A stretch of DNA of 64,000 bases from an uncultured Synechococcaceae cyanobacterium (GTDB lineage: Bacteria; Cyanobacteriota; Cyanobacteriia; PCC-6307; Cyanobiaceae): positions 62,001-126,000 of the forward strand of contig CACPJY010000001.1 of the NCBI GenBank assembly GCA_902634405.1. Reading direction: 5' to 3'. Shown here in pieces: positions 34,146 through 44,476 of the stretch. A program made the position numbers and the translations under genes. A model generated the notes under the pieces. The model did no database searches. It was not told where the DNA came from and saw only the letters and a program-made list of their open reading frames with translations. Each line of letters starts with the position of its first letter. The first letter of the stretch is position 1.

Positions 34146-34577
34146 TTAATTGTCGTGTGTTTGCTTGCCAGTGAATTTCAGGCTAGCAGGGTTTGGATTC
34201 TGGCCAATACGACGTGGATTGTGGTTGACCATTGAACGACCTTCGTTCACTTTTTCTGGGAACACTCCATCCTTGGGATGAAGGTATTCAGTATCTCCTC
34301 CGGGGAAAATACGATAAATCTTGTAATCCTCAATACGTGGCTTGAAACTACTACGTAACTGAGTTCCAAGTGCTAAGCACTGCTCTTTTCGGGCGAAATA
34401 CATAATGTTATCGCCCTCATTCATGATTGCCGCACCTCCAGTTGGCAGCTCAAAAGCTTGCGATTTACCACTAGACCAAGTGATAGCGTACTTTTCTTCG
34501 GTCTCTGCGGAATTAAGAAGTCCCCCAGTACTACCTATGGACTGTGGAAGGTTCCCTTTAAGGGCCGGATCTGTCAT
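34146..34577 (-). CDS. psaD: Photosystem I subunit II
   Basis: [35 protein letters not shown]. Confidence 0.98.
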   Translation of the reverse strand: MTDPALKGNLPQSIGSTGGLLNSAETEEKYAITWSSGKSQAFELPTGGAAIMNEGDNIMYFARKEQCLALGTQLRSSFKPRIEDYKIYRIFPGGDTEYLHPKDGVFPEKVNEGRSMVNHNPRRIGQNPNPASLKFTGKQTHDN

Positions 34578-34707
34578 GGCTGTCCTCGGAAAATCGGAAT
34601 GCCGTTACTAGTACCAAGTATCACTGAGTTTTGTGCCATATGGGATTTCATGTTGACAACCTTCACACCCGTCAACAATCCAACAGGTTGTTGCATTAGA
34701 AAAAACA

Positions 34708-36123
34708 TCAAGCAATTGGGAAAAAAACTGTTAAGCCACTATTCCTTCTATGGGTTAAGCGACCGCCAAGACTGGCAAAAAGCTGTCTTGTGGCAGCTTG
34801 ACTCAACTCAAGACTTCCCGTCTCAGGGTTCCAACTCAAAACAGCTCCCACTTCAGATTTCTCCATTTGCGGAAATTCATCTGAGTCATCAACGTTTGAT
34901 GTTTGACTGAAAATATCTAGCTTGAGACGCTGACCAGCCACTGCAAGCTTCAATAAAACTCTTGCTCCAGAAGGTAAACCTCTACAAATTCTGTCCAGTA
35001 ATCCTCCTAACATTGGCTCCAACCGTTCTGAATTACTTAGTACTTCAGGTAAATCAGGAGTTATTTCTAGAAGGAGGCTGATCCCTCTCCGCTCCAACTG
35101 TTGATTCCATGCTGGATACAAAAGCTTCAACATGGCCCCTAGGTCTGTTCTTGCAAGTTGCGATTCTTCTAATGGCTGCCTATGAAGTTCAGCCGCATTA
35201 AAAATCAACCCAAAACGATCTATCTGCTCTGTACACTCACCATCAATATCTTGCAGATGATTAATCACTTCATTTGGAAGATCATTTCTTCTTAGCAATA
35301 AGCGAATTAAAGTCCTAATAGTGGCCAAAGGAGTCCTGACCTCGTGAGTGAGAGCCTCAAGCAAAATAAGTTCTGAACTGGGGTCTTTACTCGTTTTATT
35401 TTCTTTGGTCGATCCCTCTGACAAAGTCTGAACAGTCAAACTAGGAGCCATTGAGGCAAGGCGCTCAGAAAGACGCAACCAAAATATCTGCTCAATACTT
35501 TCCGAGCTTCTTAATTGCCCTAAATCCGCCAAAGCGTTTCTTAGTTCAGTTGCTTGGGAAGGATCTTCTATGTCCAATCGATTATCAAGGATCCGCAAAA
35601 GATCCGACAGCGTTTCAGGATCACTGCGCATGATCAAATTACGCTTTGCTGATTGCCCGTTTAAAGCAAGCGCAATTTGGATCTGAGGAGTTAATAGCAA
35701 TAACAAAGGGTCCTGGCCATCATCCTTCCTTAGAGGGAAACGTTTATAGGGCAAATCAATATTCCTATTTGCTTCTTGAACTGAAAGGGCTTGTTCAGGG
35801 GGTAAAAGACTTGCTTGAGGTGAATGAATATGGAGAAGCTCTTCAGGCGCCCAAACCCATCCCTGCAGACGTTCTAACAATCTTGGTTCATAAAGTGCTG
35901 GCAGAGGGGCTGCAAGCCAAAGTCCTCGATCTGGTTCCATAGGAAGCAAGATGTCCTCTTGCAAAGTGGCCAAAGCAGCCCACCAAAGCCTTCGCACTGT
36001 TGGTTCATCAACCCTCCCTGACGGAAAACCTTCTGCCATCCTTTCTTGAAGAGCAGCATGCGAGAACTGAAAAGTCAAAATATTTTGCTCGTCGGATGGC
36101 CTCTTCGCGCAACAGAAAGGCAA
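34708..36123 (-). CDS. Sensor histidine kinase-like protein with divergent ATPase domain
   Basis: H-box EALTHEVRTPLATIRTLIRLLLRR; C-terminal LFASLGGRLTHRRNSGLTVFFPIA. Confidence 0.8.
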   Translation of the reverse strand: MPFCCAKRPSDEQNILTFQFSHAALQERMAEGFPSGRVDEPTVRRLWWAALATLQEDILLPMEPDRGLWLAAPLPALYEPRLLERLQGWVWAPEELLHIHSPQASLLPPEQALSVQEANRNIDLPYKRFPLRKDDGQDPLLLLLTPQIQIALALNGQSAKRNLIMRSDPETLSDLLRILDNRLDIEDPSQATELRNALADLGQLRSSESIEQIFWLRLSERLASMAPSLTVQTLSEGSTKENKTSKDPSSELILLEALTHEVRTPLATIRTLIRLLLRRNDLPNEVINHLQDIDGECTEQIDRFGLIFNAAELHRQPLEESQLARTDLGAMLKLLYPAWNQQLERRGISLLLEITPDLPEVLSNSERLEPMLGGLLDRICRGLPSGARVLLKLAVAGQRLKLDIFSQTSNVDDSDEFPQMEKSEVGAVLSWNPETGSLELSQAATRQLFASLGGRLTHRRNSGLTVFFPIA

Positions 36124-37352
36124 AGACCGAGAGACATGAAATTAACCAATAATGCAGATCTTCCATAACTCATAAAAGGAAGAGGAATGCCAGTGACCGG
36201 ACCTAATCCAATCGTCATAAAAATATTCACCACAACCTGAAACATCAACATAGTTCCAATACCAACAACAATTAACGATTCGAAGTCACTACTTGCTCTC
36301 CGAGCAACTTTTAGTAAATAAATCATTATCAATGCAAATCCAATAACCGCGAAGACAGTTCCTAAGAAACCCATCTCTTCTCCCAAAGCACTAAAGATAA
36401 AGTCTGTATGTTGCTCAGGGATAAAACGAAGTTTGGTCAATTTCCCTTGCAGCAAACCTGTTCCAAACAGGCCTCCTGAACCGATGCCAACAGTACTTTG
36501 AAGCAAATGGTAACCACCACCCAATGGATCCTTGGATGGATCTAAGAAAAGAACAAGACGATCTTTTTGATAATCCTTTAGCCCATGCAGCCATAGCCAT
36601 GGGGTAATTGAAGCGACGAGAACTTGCAAACCTATTGTCAAAGATGCGGCCCATCGTCGAAATGGGAGTGAACGGTAAGCGAAAACACCCATTAGAGGCA
36701 TCCATATAAATAGGGTCAATTTCGACACGCCAACCAAAATTGCAGTTATCAATCCAGATAGAAGGAGCACAACCCATTCCAAGGGCATTCCTGACCAATA
36801 AAGCATTGTCAACAAAACTGCACCGAATACTATTGAAGTCCCCAAATCAGGCTGAACAAATACTAAAAACCAAGGCAAAGAGATGAGAGTTAATGGTCGA
36901 ATCAGATCGACAGGACGTTCTACAGGATGCTTAGAAAGTACTGAAGCTAAAAGCAAAATTGCTGCCAATTTTGCAAATTCAGATGGTTGCAAGTTAAACC
37001 CCCCAATGCTTATCCAACGCTGAGCACCCAAAGCAGAAGTTCCTATTAAACGAACTGCTATAAGGCTTAAAACAGTTAGAAAATAAATTGGGATTAATAG
37101 TGGCTGCAATCTTCTGATAGGAAGTCTTGCCAAACCAATTGCAAGCAATACTCCAATACCAGCTGTTATCCAGTGGTTATACCAATCTGCATAATTAGCT
37201 TGTCGTTGAGTACTAGCAATCAAAATTCCAGCAATCATGACCATAATCAATGGAACAATCCAAAGAAGAAGGTTTTTCTCTTTACTTGATTTATTTGATG
37301 GGTAAGGAATGTATTGTTTTGCGTTTCTTCGCCGTAAAAACCCAAATGTCAT
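36075..37352 (-). CDS. rodA: Rod shape-determining protein RodA (SEDS)
   Basis: SEDS multi-TM; GGFNLQPSEFAKLA, HTDFIFSALGEE, GLGPVTGIPLPFMSYG. Confidence 0.96.
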   Translation of the reverse strand: MTFGFLRRRNAKQYIPYPSNKSSKEKNLLLWIVPLIMVMIAGILIASTQRQANYADWYNHWITAGIGVLLAIGLARLPIRRLQPLLIPIYFLTVLSLIAVRLIGTSALGAQRWISIGGFNLQPSEFAKLAAILLLASVLSKHPVERPVDLIRPLTLISLPWFLVFVQPDLGTSIVFGAVLLTMLYWSGMPLEWVVLLLSGLITAILVGVSKLTLFIWMPLMGVFAYRSLPFRRWAASLTIGLQVLVASITPWLWLHGLKDYQKDRLVLFLDPSKDPLGGGYHLLQSTVGIGSGGLFGTGLLQGKLTKLRFIPEQHTDFIFSALGEEMGFLGTVFAVIGFALIMIYLLKVARRASSDFESLIVVGIGTMLMFQVVVNIFMTIGLGPVTGIPLPFMSYGRSALLVNFMSLGLCLSVARRGHPTSKIF

Positions 37353-37359
37353 TTTTGAA

Positions 37360-38430
37360 TTAATTAAAAACCTGCTCTATCAGCTTTTGAGCTAACTCAT
37401 TAAAAACCTTTGCTGTGAAGGATTCAGGATTCTTCTGAATGATAGGTCTTCCTTGATTTCCTGCTTCTTGAACAGGCATCTCCATAGGAACTTTCGCTAA
37501 AAGCGGAACATCATATTCATTAGCCAATTGCTCACCACCACCAGAACCAAAAATTGGATAATTGTGCTCTGGTTGATCAGGAGGAATAAAAAAACTCATA
37601 TTTTCTACAACGCCTAAAACTGGTACTGCCATTTGCTTAAACATTGCCAACCCTCTTCGAGAGTCTTCTAAAGAAACTTTCTGAGGAGTAGTCACAATTA
37701 CGACTCCAACCATGGGAACTGCCTGAGCGAGAGAGAGTTGAGCATCTCCTGTACCTGGGGGCAGATCAACTACCAAAACATCCAATTCTCCCCAAGAAAC
37801 TTGATAAAGAAACTGCCTAATAATTCCATTAAGCATCGGCCCTCTCCAAATAACAGGCTGATTTTCATCAATAAGAAGTCCCATCGAAACCATTGCCAGC
37901 CCACAAGTCTTAATTGGTTCCATACGCTGCTCGGAGCCATTACCAGTCACTTCTGGGGTTCGATCTCCAACCCCAAGCATTGTTGGGGTATTGGGTCCAT
38001 AAATATCAGCATCCAACAAACCAACCTTCAATCCTGATTGAGAAAAGGCACAAGCAAGGTTGACGGCAACTGTGCTCTTGCCTACGCCTCCCTTACCGCT
38101 GCTTACTGCAAGAACACGCTTCACGCCAGGCACAGCTTGAAGAGGGGCAGATTGCCCATGACCTGCCTGGCCTATACCTCCAGCTCCAGATGATGCACCT
38201 AACTCGATTTGAACTTCCTTAATACCATCTAATGACTGCAATAAATCACGTGCCTCTTTCGCCAAACGATCCCTTTGAGCTTGGGCATAATCTGGCAAAG
38301 TCAAACGAAAAATTATTTTAGGATCGATTACTCTTATCTGATCCACCCATCCAAGTTCTACAACTGAGCGGCCTGACCCAGAATCTTTCACCCGATTAAG
38401 AACTATCTTGACCTGGTCTGGAGTTGTCAT
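37360..38430 (-). CDS. mrp: Mrp/ApbC family Fe-S carrier ATPase
   Basis: AVSSGKGGVGKSTVAVNLA, DADIYGPNTPTMLG. Confidence 0.95.
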   Translation of the reverse strand: MTTPDQVKIVLNRVKDSGSGRSVVELGWVDQIRVIDPKIIFRLTLPDYAQAQRDRLAKEARDLLQSLDGIKEVQIELGASSGAGGIGQAGHGQSAPLQAVPGVKRVLAVSSGKGGVGKSTVAVNLACAFSQSGLKVGLLDADIYGPNTPTMLGVGDRTPEVTGNGSEQRMEPIKTCGLAMVSMGLLIDENQPVIWRGPMLNGIIRQFLYQVSWGELDVLVVDLPPGTGDAQLSLAQAVPMVGVVIVTTPQKVSLEDSRRGLAMFKQMAVPVLGVVENMSFFIPPDQPEHNYPIFGSGGGEQLANEYDVPLLAKVPMEMPVQEAGNQGRPIIQKNPESFTAKVFNELAQKLIEQVFN

Positions 38431-38548
38431 CCCTTCTATTTAGATAAGTAAGATCCTAGTTCTTGGATCATTTTACTAACGCATAATTTCATTATGTAGG
38501 AACTAATTTTAAAACCTCAGACAAAACACAATTTTTTGAAAGATTTCA

Positions 38549-39670
38549 ATGCTCCGCTCTCTACTTCGTAAAGCTTTTACAAACCCAAATAATTCCAAAA
38601 CTAAACTGCATGGAATCCAAAAAGCTAATAATTCATCTTCCTCATTGTCATTGCCTCCTAGCGACTCCCGTATTAGCGCTAAAAATCTAGTGCTGGAACT
38701 ACAAGATGAAATTTGCAGTGGGTTAGAAGAGCTTGATGGGACTGGCACATTCCAAGAAGAATCATGGGACCGTCCAGAAGGAGGGGGTGGGCGTTCTCGA
38801 GTGATGCGAGAAGGCAAAATTTTTGAGCAGGCTGGAGTTAATTTCTCAGAAGTCCACGGAAAAGAACTACCACCCTCAATCCTTAATCAAAGGCCCGAAG
38901 CAAAAGGCCATCCGTGGTTTGCAACAGGTACCTCAATGGTCCTACACCCTAAAAATCCTTTCGTTCCTACTGTTCATCTAAATTATAGATATTTTGAAGC
39001 AGGTCCTGTTTGGTGGTTTGGTGGAGGGGCAGATCTCACCCCGTTTTACCCCTTTCTGAACGACGCTCGTCATTTCCACACAATTCATAAACAAGCTTGT
39101 GATTCAATAAGCCCCAACCTTCATAAAGTGTTCAAGCCTTGGTGTGATGAATATTTTTATCTCAAACACAGAGCTGAAACCAGAGGTATCGGTGGCATTT
39201 TCTATGACTATCAGGATGGATCAGGAAAGCTATATAAAGGTCAACAGCCGAATGGAGCTGCAGCAAGTATCGATAAAGAAATAGGTTCTCAAGTAATGAG
39301 CTGGGATCAACTATTTAATTTGGCAAAAGCGTGTGGGAAAGCATTTATTCCTGCATATATACCAATTGTTCAAAAAAGAAAAGATCTTGAATACAATTCA
39401 GAGCAAAGGGAATTTCAACTTTACCGAAGAGGTCGTTACGTAGAATTCAATTTAGTGTGGGATAGAGGAACAATATTTGGCTTGCAAACTAATGGAAGAA
39501 CAGAATCAATATTAATGTCACTACCACCAATGGCCCGATGGGAGTATGGCTTTAAGCCTAAATCAGGAACAAGAGAGGCCCTTTTAACAGAGGTTTTTAC
39601 ACGTCCCCAAAATTGGCTAGGTGATAACAGTCTGGAAGCAAAATGCGAGCCACATCAAGCCATTGATTAG
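38549..39670 (+). CDS. hemF: Oxygen-dependent coproporphyrinogen III oxidase
   Basis: [29 protein letters not shown]. Confidence 0.97.
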   Translation: MLRSLLRKAFTNPNNSKTKLHGIQKANNSSSSLSLPPSDSRISAKNLVLELQDEICSGLEELDGTGTFQEESWDRPEGGGGRSRVMREGKIFEQAGVNFSEVHGKELPPSILNQRPEAKGHPWFATGTSMVLHPKNPFVPTVHLNYRYFEAGPVWWFGGGADLTPFYPFLNDARHFHTIHKQACDSISPNLHKVFKPWCDEYFYLKHRAETRGIGGIFYDYQDGSGKLYKGQQPNGAAASIDKEIGSQVMSWDQLFNLAKACGKAFIPAYIPIVQKRKDLEYNSEQREFQLYRRGRYVEFNLVWDRGTIFGLQTNGRTESILMSLPPMARWEYGFKPKSGTREALLTEVFTRPQNWLGDNSLEAKCEPHQAID

Positions 39671-39686
39671 ATAAAATCAATCAACT

Positions 39687-40727
39687 TTAATCATATAAAC
39701 CTTTCAATATTGCATCCACAATTCTCTGTGATATTTGAGTCAAAATTGCGTCTCTAGATGAAGGATCCCTCAATTTCTTCTCAAGTTCTCCACCTAGCTT
39801 TCCAACCTCAAGAATCCTAATCTGTCTCCTAGAAGCTCCCAGCCCACCCCGAAATAGCAACGGATATCGACCAAAACTTCTCGCCAGGCTCTCATCAACC
39901 ATATTTAAATTTACTGATACTGGAGGAATCAAACCAGATCCAAAGCCATATTTGCCATATGCATCAAAATGGATTTCTAATGCATAACCTCCATTTCGGG
40001 CATGGTTGTATCCAACTGACCAGTTAGTGCGCGGGTCATTCTCATCAACAATCGTCCTAATCCCAGGATCATAAGAAGAAATTTGCAACCCCTTCTCCCT
40101 TCCAAGCTTTACTACAAATTCAAGTACTTTGAGATTCCAATACAACTCATCACTAATTTGGGGATCCATCGGGTTTTCACCCTTCAGATCAACCAATTCC
40201 CCTGCTGTACCCGCACCAGCAATCCCCTGAGAATCTGCATGCCCTGCCATTATCAAAATAGACATGGATCTGGGAACTTTCTGCTCACCTATCCAATTAG
40301 CAGGCAATTGAACACGTGGGCCTGTTAAAAAATCAATATCTCCTAAAGTTATAGAATCATGAGGAAGCCTTAAAACCTGACCAACATTCAAAATTTTTGA
40401 TTCCGTGAGGTTATTAATGATAATTAAATCACGTTCTCTAATGTTATAAATATTAGCTATCTTCCGCAAGTTGTCTCCATCAACAACAATATGGGTATTG
40501 TAATGCTTTACTTTTTTGTGCCTCCGTTGCTTGTACTTCTTATCATATTTTCTTTGAGATAAGAATAACTGATTGAAGTTATTTATCGGCCAAAAATCAT
40601 TTAAGTAAGTCTGACTATTGTTATCATTGAGGAATAAAATATCTTTAATAGTTAGTTTATCTTCTAAAAAAGTGAGCAAGGTCGTTAAGGATAGAATGAC
40701 AGGAAAAAGATAAAATTTATAAATCAT
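39687..40727 (-). CDS. LysM-domain protein, possible amidase-like hydrolase
   Basis: N-terminal hydrophobic segment; LysM HIVVDGDNLRKIANIYNIRERDLIIINNL...LNVGQVLRLP; C-terminal GHADSQG / LEIHFDAYG metal-hydrolase-like motifs. Confidence 0.6.
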   Translation of the reverse strand: MIYKFYLFPVILSLTTLLTFLEDKLTIKDILFLNDNNSQTYLNDFWPINNFNQLFLSQRKYDKKYKQRRHKKVKHYNTHIVVDGDNLRKIANIYNIRERDLIIINNLTESKILNVGQVLRLPHDSITLGDIDFLTGPRVQLPANWIGEQKVPRSMSILIMAGHADSQGIAGAGTAGELVDLKGENPMDPQISDELYWNLKVLEFVVKLGREKGLQISSYDPGIRTIVDENDPRTNWSVGYNHARNGGYALEIHFDAYGKYGFGSGLIPPVSVNLNMVDESLARSFGRYPLLFRGGLGASRRQIRILEVGKLGGELEKKLRDPSSRDAILTQISQRIVDAILKGLYD

Positions 40728-40757
40728 TTGAGACCTCTGAACTGAAAGTTTTAAAAG

Positions 40758-41312
40758 TCAAATTGGAGAGGAAAGCAAAGCACCATCACTAGCCAGTTCA
40801 AGACTTTTAGCTAGTTGCACCTCCATGGCTATCAGCTCATCTCGATGTGCTCGAATTCGCAATGTACTACCTTTTCCTTCTCCTTTATCCATAAGCCTTA
40901 CTTCTAAGGATTCACTTCTATTTGCTCGTTTTTGATAAACCAAACCTGCAATAGGGCCCAAACAAGCCAATAATAAAGGCCACCATCCGAGAGATGGGTA
41001 TAGCTGTATAAGAACCAAGCCCAAACATCCTGAACCTGCTATGCCAAATACAGACAATAAAATGGCAAGCATCTGACTTGAAGCAACGTTTCCAGTAAAA
41101 CAAAGCAATTGCCTTTCGACATCGCCGCCATCAGGTCTCCAACCTCGCTCTTCAAGCCATTGACTAATGCCGTTTAATACCTCAAGAGGTGGTCTAGGAG
41201 AATAGACCTCAACCACTGTAGTTCGATCTTTGCTAGCGGCTCTCAAAAAGAAAATTAATCCTATTGCCAATAAAATCGTTAATAGCAAGGTTGAGGTAAA
41301 AACAGTTTTCAT
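40758..41312 (-). CDS. Cofactor assembly of complex C subunit B (CCB2/CCB4-like)
   Basis: N-terminal TM with FFLRAASKDRT and two further TM segments; family recalled, not searched. Confidence 0.6.
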   Translation of the reverse strand: MKTVFTSTLLLTILLAIGLIFFLRAASKDRTTVVEVYSPRPPLEVLNGISQWLEERGWRPDGGDVERQLLCFTGNVASSQMLAILLSVFGIAGSGCLGLVLIQLYPSLGWWPLLLACLGPIAGLVYQKRANRSESLEVRLMDKGEGKGSTLRIRAHRDELIAMEVQLAKSLELASDGALLSSPI

Positions 41313-41580
41313 TGCAGCAAATTAGGCACATATGTGCCCTCCTGTTCTAAACCTTTATTGTGAAAAGGTACCAATGAAATTCACTATTTTCTTAAAACGC
41401 TGAATTTCAAAAGCCTCTAATCAGGACAAAATACCTTCAAAACCTAAAGAAACCTGTCACAATTAACATCCCATAGAAGACCTAGCACTGGAAAAAGATT
41501 TTCAATTAAAAGCATTTACTTCCGTTAAAGATCTATCAGAGTGGGTTATATAGCTATACAAACCAAAATTTCCTTAATTA

Positions 41581-42225
41581 ATGGAGCAATTCAATCAAAC
41601 TCCCTCCGATTTTGCTGTATTTGATGGGGATCTTGATGCAAGTTGGACAAAACAATTTGCAGAAGCAGATGCCTTGGCAATTGATACGGAAGCGATGGGG
41701 CTAATACATGGCAGAGATAGGTTATGCCTAGTACAAATTTGCGACCCTTTTGACAATGTAGCTTGCATCAGAATCAACTTTGGTCAAAGCTCAGCACCCA
41801 ATCTTCAATCTCTTTTAGAGGAAGCGTCTATCGAAAAGGTTTTTCACTTTGCTCGATTTGATGTCGCGGCATTAGCAAATGGTCTTGGAATTGAAGTGAG
41901 GCCAATCTTTTGCACAAAAATCGCCAGTCGACTTGCTAGAACATATAGTCCCAGACATGGACTGAAAGAGGTTGTTTTCGAATTAGTTGGCGTTGAGCTA
42001 GACAAGCAAGCACAAAGTAGTGATTGGGGTCGAATAGAAGAACTCGATTCAAAGCAGCTTGCTTACGCAGCGAACGACGCAAGATACCTTTTAGCTGTGA
42101 AAGAAAAACTAGAACAGATGTTACGTCGTGAAAAAAGATGGGAGTTAGCAAGAGAATGCTTTGAATGTATTCCAGTCATGGCAAAGCTCGATAGATTCCA
42201 TTTTAAACAAATATTCGAGCACTAA
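41581..42225 (+). CDS. Ribonuclease D-like 3'-5' exonuclease
   Basis: LAIDTEAMGL, HFARFDVAAL, YAANDARYLL DEDD motifs. Confidence 0.9.
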   Translation: MEQFNQTPSDFAVFDGDLDASWTKQFAEADALAIDTEAMGLIHGRDRLCLVQICDPFDNVACIRINFGQSSAPNLQSLLEEASIEKVFHFARFDVAALANGLGIEVRPIFCTKIASRLARTYSPRHGLKEVVFELVGVELDKQAQSSDWGRIEELDSKQLAYAANDARYLLAVKEKLEQMLRREKRWELARECFECIPVMAKLDRFHFKQIFEH

Positions 42226-42239
42226 GTAATTGTTTACAA

Positions 42240-42509
42240 CTAATCTTCTATCATAAAATTATCTTCTTCAGCTAAAGCTTCTAATAATCGATCAAGTTCT
42301 TGCACCGTTTTGTTCTTATCCTTTCCATCTGTTGTCTTAGCTAATTGAAGCATCCGCAGAGCTATTAACTTTCTAGCAGCTATGTCTCTTGTACCTTCTT
42401 TTACAGCTTCCAGTTCAACTTTCCTACGGGCAGCAGCGAGACTAATACTCCAACAACTTGCGAGCTCAGCGCAAAGCTTTAGATAAGCATGGTCCTCAAT
42501 ACCGGGCAT
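42240..42509 (-). CDS. Conserved small hypothetical protein
   Basis: Open frame, plausible conserved cyanobacterial composition. Confidence 0.5.
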   Translation of the reverse strand: MPGIEDHAYLKLCAELASCWSISLAAARRKVELEAVKEGTRDIAARKLIALRMLQLAKTTDGKDKNKTVQELDRLLEALAEEDNFMIED

Positions 42510-42567
42510 AACAAAACATCTTCATAAATTAAGTATCCAGCGTAGAGATTCAGAAAATAACCATGGG

Positions 42568-43827
42568 TCAACTTTCATAGTCTCTCAATAAAACTCTTAA
42601 CGCAATATTAGCTAATTTAATACTCCCACCTATAGAACCCATCCTTTGAAAACCTATGTTTCCAAGTCTTTCCCTCAACTGAGGATCTCTCAAAAGCAAA
42701 TTCAAGCGACTAGAAAATTGCTCATTGCTAAAGCAAGGCATCACAACTCCACCCAAAAGCCTGCTCTGACGAATTGCAAATCCGCGCTTGAACTGAGGCC
42801 CTGGGCCTGGGAGAGAAATACAAGGTATTCCCAACCCAACTAATTGCTCTGTAGCCGTTCCAGCAGTTGCGAGGCCAACCTCAGCCCACTGGGCCCAACG
42901 AGAGAATTGTCCTGAACCCACAAAAATCATCCAATCAGCTTTGAAAAAACATGCTGAAGCCCCAATTCCGTTCAGAGAAACAGAACTTTCAACGAATCCA
43001 TCTTCCTGAAGAATATCTTTGATCGTTGGAATCGAAGGATTGCTCCCAAGTGCAACAAATACAGCCATTCGGTCAATAGTGGGGTGATTATTCAACGCTG
43101 CAAGCAACCTTTTAAAGTTGCTTGCAGCTTCTGGCATGCGACTCCCACAAAGCAATATCAATCTTCTATATGGCTTCAGGGAATCGGGTAACAGACACCG
43201 AGCGAATCCATCCATCATCGGATTTCCCAAACAATGGGCCTTCACTTGATGTCCCTTAAGGCCCCGAGCAGTCAAATGATCCCTTACAGCAACAAATTGG
43301 CATCTAGATGAGCGCATAAGAGCCCACTCCCAAGGATCCCATTCACTTCCTTTAAAACGATGATAAACATCACTAAGTGCAGACCCAGGACCACTCCTCC
43401 ATGTGTAATCGCTTTTGGGTGTTCCTAAAAAAGCAAACCGAGCTCGAGCTGACCAAACCAACGCCAAAGGCAATAAATCCCCAACTACTAAAACAGAATG
43501 ACCTTTTTGGACTTCAGATCGAATACAGCACCATTGCTTAAGGGTTATCACAAACAGCCCTGCAAAAAAATCAGCTAATAAAGCATGAAAACTTTGATTA
43601 CTAAATCCTCCACTAGGAAGCCTTGCTAATGGACCTAGTTTTTTTAACCATCCAGAGGATATAGCTGGTAGAAAAATCTGCCCTTCTCCAACCAGCGGCA
43701 AAATTGATAGAGAAAGGTTGGGCCTTAAATTATGCAACGCCTCTAAAAGACGCAAGGAAATCAAGTCCTCTCCGTGGCCATTGGAGACAACCAAGAGGGC
43801 TGGATATGGCTTACTGATACTATCCAA
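42568..43827 (-). CDS. Lipid-A-disaccharide synthase-related (LpxB-like) glycosyltransferase
   Basis: VVSNGHGEDLISLRLLEAL; GLATAGTATEQLVGLGIPCISLPGPGPQF; start placed at TTG because the track ORF overlaps tRNA-Cys antisense. Confidence 0.65.
   Translation of the reverse strand: MDSISKPYPALLVVSNGHGEDLISLRLLEALHNLRPNLSLSILPLVGEGQIFLPAISSGWLKKLGPLARLPSGGFSNQSFHALLADFFAGLFVITLKQWCCIRSEVQKGHSVLVVGDLLPLALVWSARARFAFLGTPKSDYTWRSGPGSALSDVYHRFKGSEWDPWEWALMRSSRCQFVAVRDHLTARGLKGHQVKAHCLGNPMMDGFARCLLPDSLKPYRRLILLCGSRMPEAASNFKRLLAALNNHPTIDRMAVFVALGSNPSIPTIKDILQEDGFVESSVSLNGIGASACFFKADWMIFVGSGQFSRWAQWAEVGLATAGTATEQLVGLGIPCISLPGPGPQFKRGFAIRQSRLLGGVVMPCFSNEQFSSRLNLLLRDPQLRERLGNIGFQRMGSIGGSIKLANIALRVLLRDYES
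43097..43128. repeat. 12-bp perfect inverted repeat inside the LpxB-like gene
   Basis: GCTGCAAGCAAC-CTTTTAAA-GTTGCTTGCAGC. Confidence 0.9.
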
Positions 43828-43851
43828 AAGAGAGAGGTCACCCTCTTCAAT

Positions 43852-43922
43852 GGCGGCATGGCCAAGTGGTAAGGCAGAGGATTGCAAATCCTTTATCCCC
43901 AGTTCGAATCTGGGTGCCGCCT
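43852..43922 (+). tRNA. trnC: tRNA-Cys (GCA anticodon)
   Basis: Acceptor GGCGGCA/TGCCGCC, anticodon loop ATTGCAAAT, T-arm CAGTTCGAATCTG. Confidence 0.95.
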
Positions 43923-44110
43923 TCTTACCTTTCCAGCAGATCAACTGCAGGAAGTCAATTATTAGGTCTCTCTTCCTCATTCAGTGCGGCAGGTGAATGG
44001 TAAGTGAATGGCTGATTAGCATTCTTCTTTGCATTATCTCAAGAATTCACCTACTAGGACAGAGGAGTAAAGACTGAAAAGCACGTATATTCATCAAAGA
44101 TTGCATTAAG

Positions 44111-44139
44111 AAGGGCGGGGTATTTTGATCCCGCCCTTT
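44111..44139. terminator. GC-rich hairpin in a gene-poor region
   Basis: AAGGGCGGG ... CCCGCCCTT, 9-bp stem with 10-nt loop. Confidence 0.45.
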
Positions 44140-44476
44140 GAGTCAAGCACTAATTTTTTATACCGTTCGTGCTCTGACTCCTAGTCCATTTCTAATCATG
44201 TTGAAAACATATGTCAGTAGGCAAAAGCTCTCAACTTACATATCTTTCAAAATCCTAACTAGCTAAAATCTATCCTGATTACCTCCTTGATCTGATTAGA
44301 AGCCTTTACCTCATTATTTTTGAGCTATAGACAAAGGAAATCGAAGCAAGAGTCAGGCCTTCTTAAGGCCTTGGTATTAGTCTCAGCTTTGATTAGAAGG
44401 CAGACCATCAAACTTCTTTTCCTACTGTTAAAAGAAGTTTATTAAAGCAAGACATGAACTTAGTAATTGGCATAAT

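Noticed and set aside
38460-38520. Short inverted repeat CATAAT-TTC-ATTATG between mrp and hemF
   Set aside because: Only 6-bp AT-rich arms; plausible by chance in AT-rich intergenic DNA
43718-43996. Plus-strand ORF containing MAAWPSGKAEDCKSFIPSSNLGAAF
   Set aside because: This is translated tRNA-Cys sequence, a classic spurious ORF
44290-44400. Repeated GATTAGAAG motif
   Set aside because: Only two imperfect copies; not enough to call a repeat family
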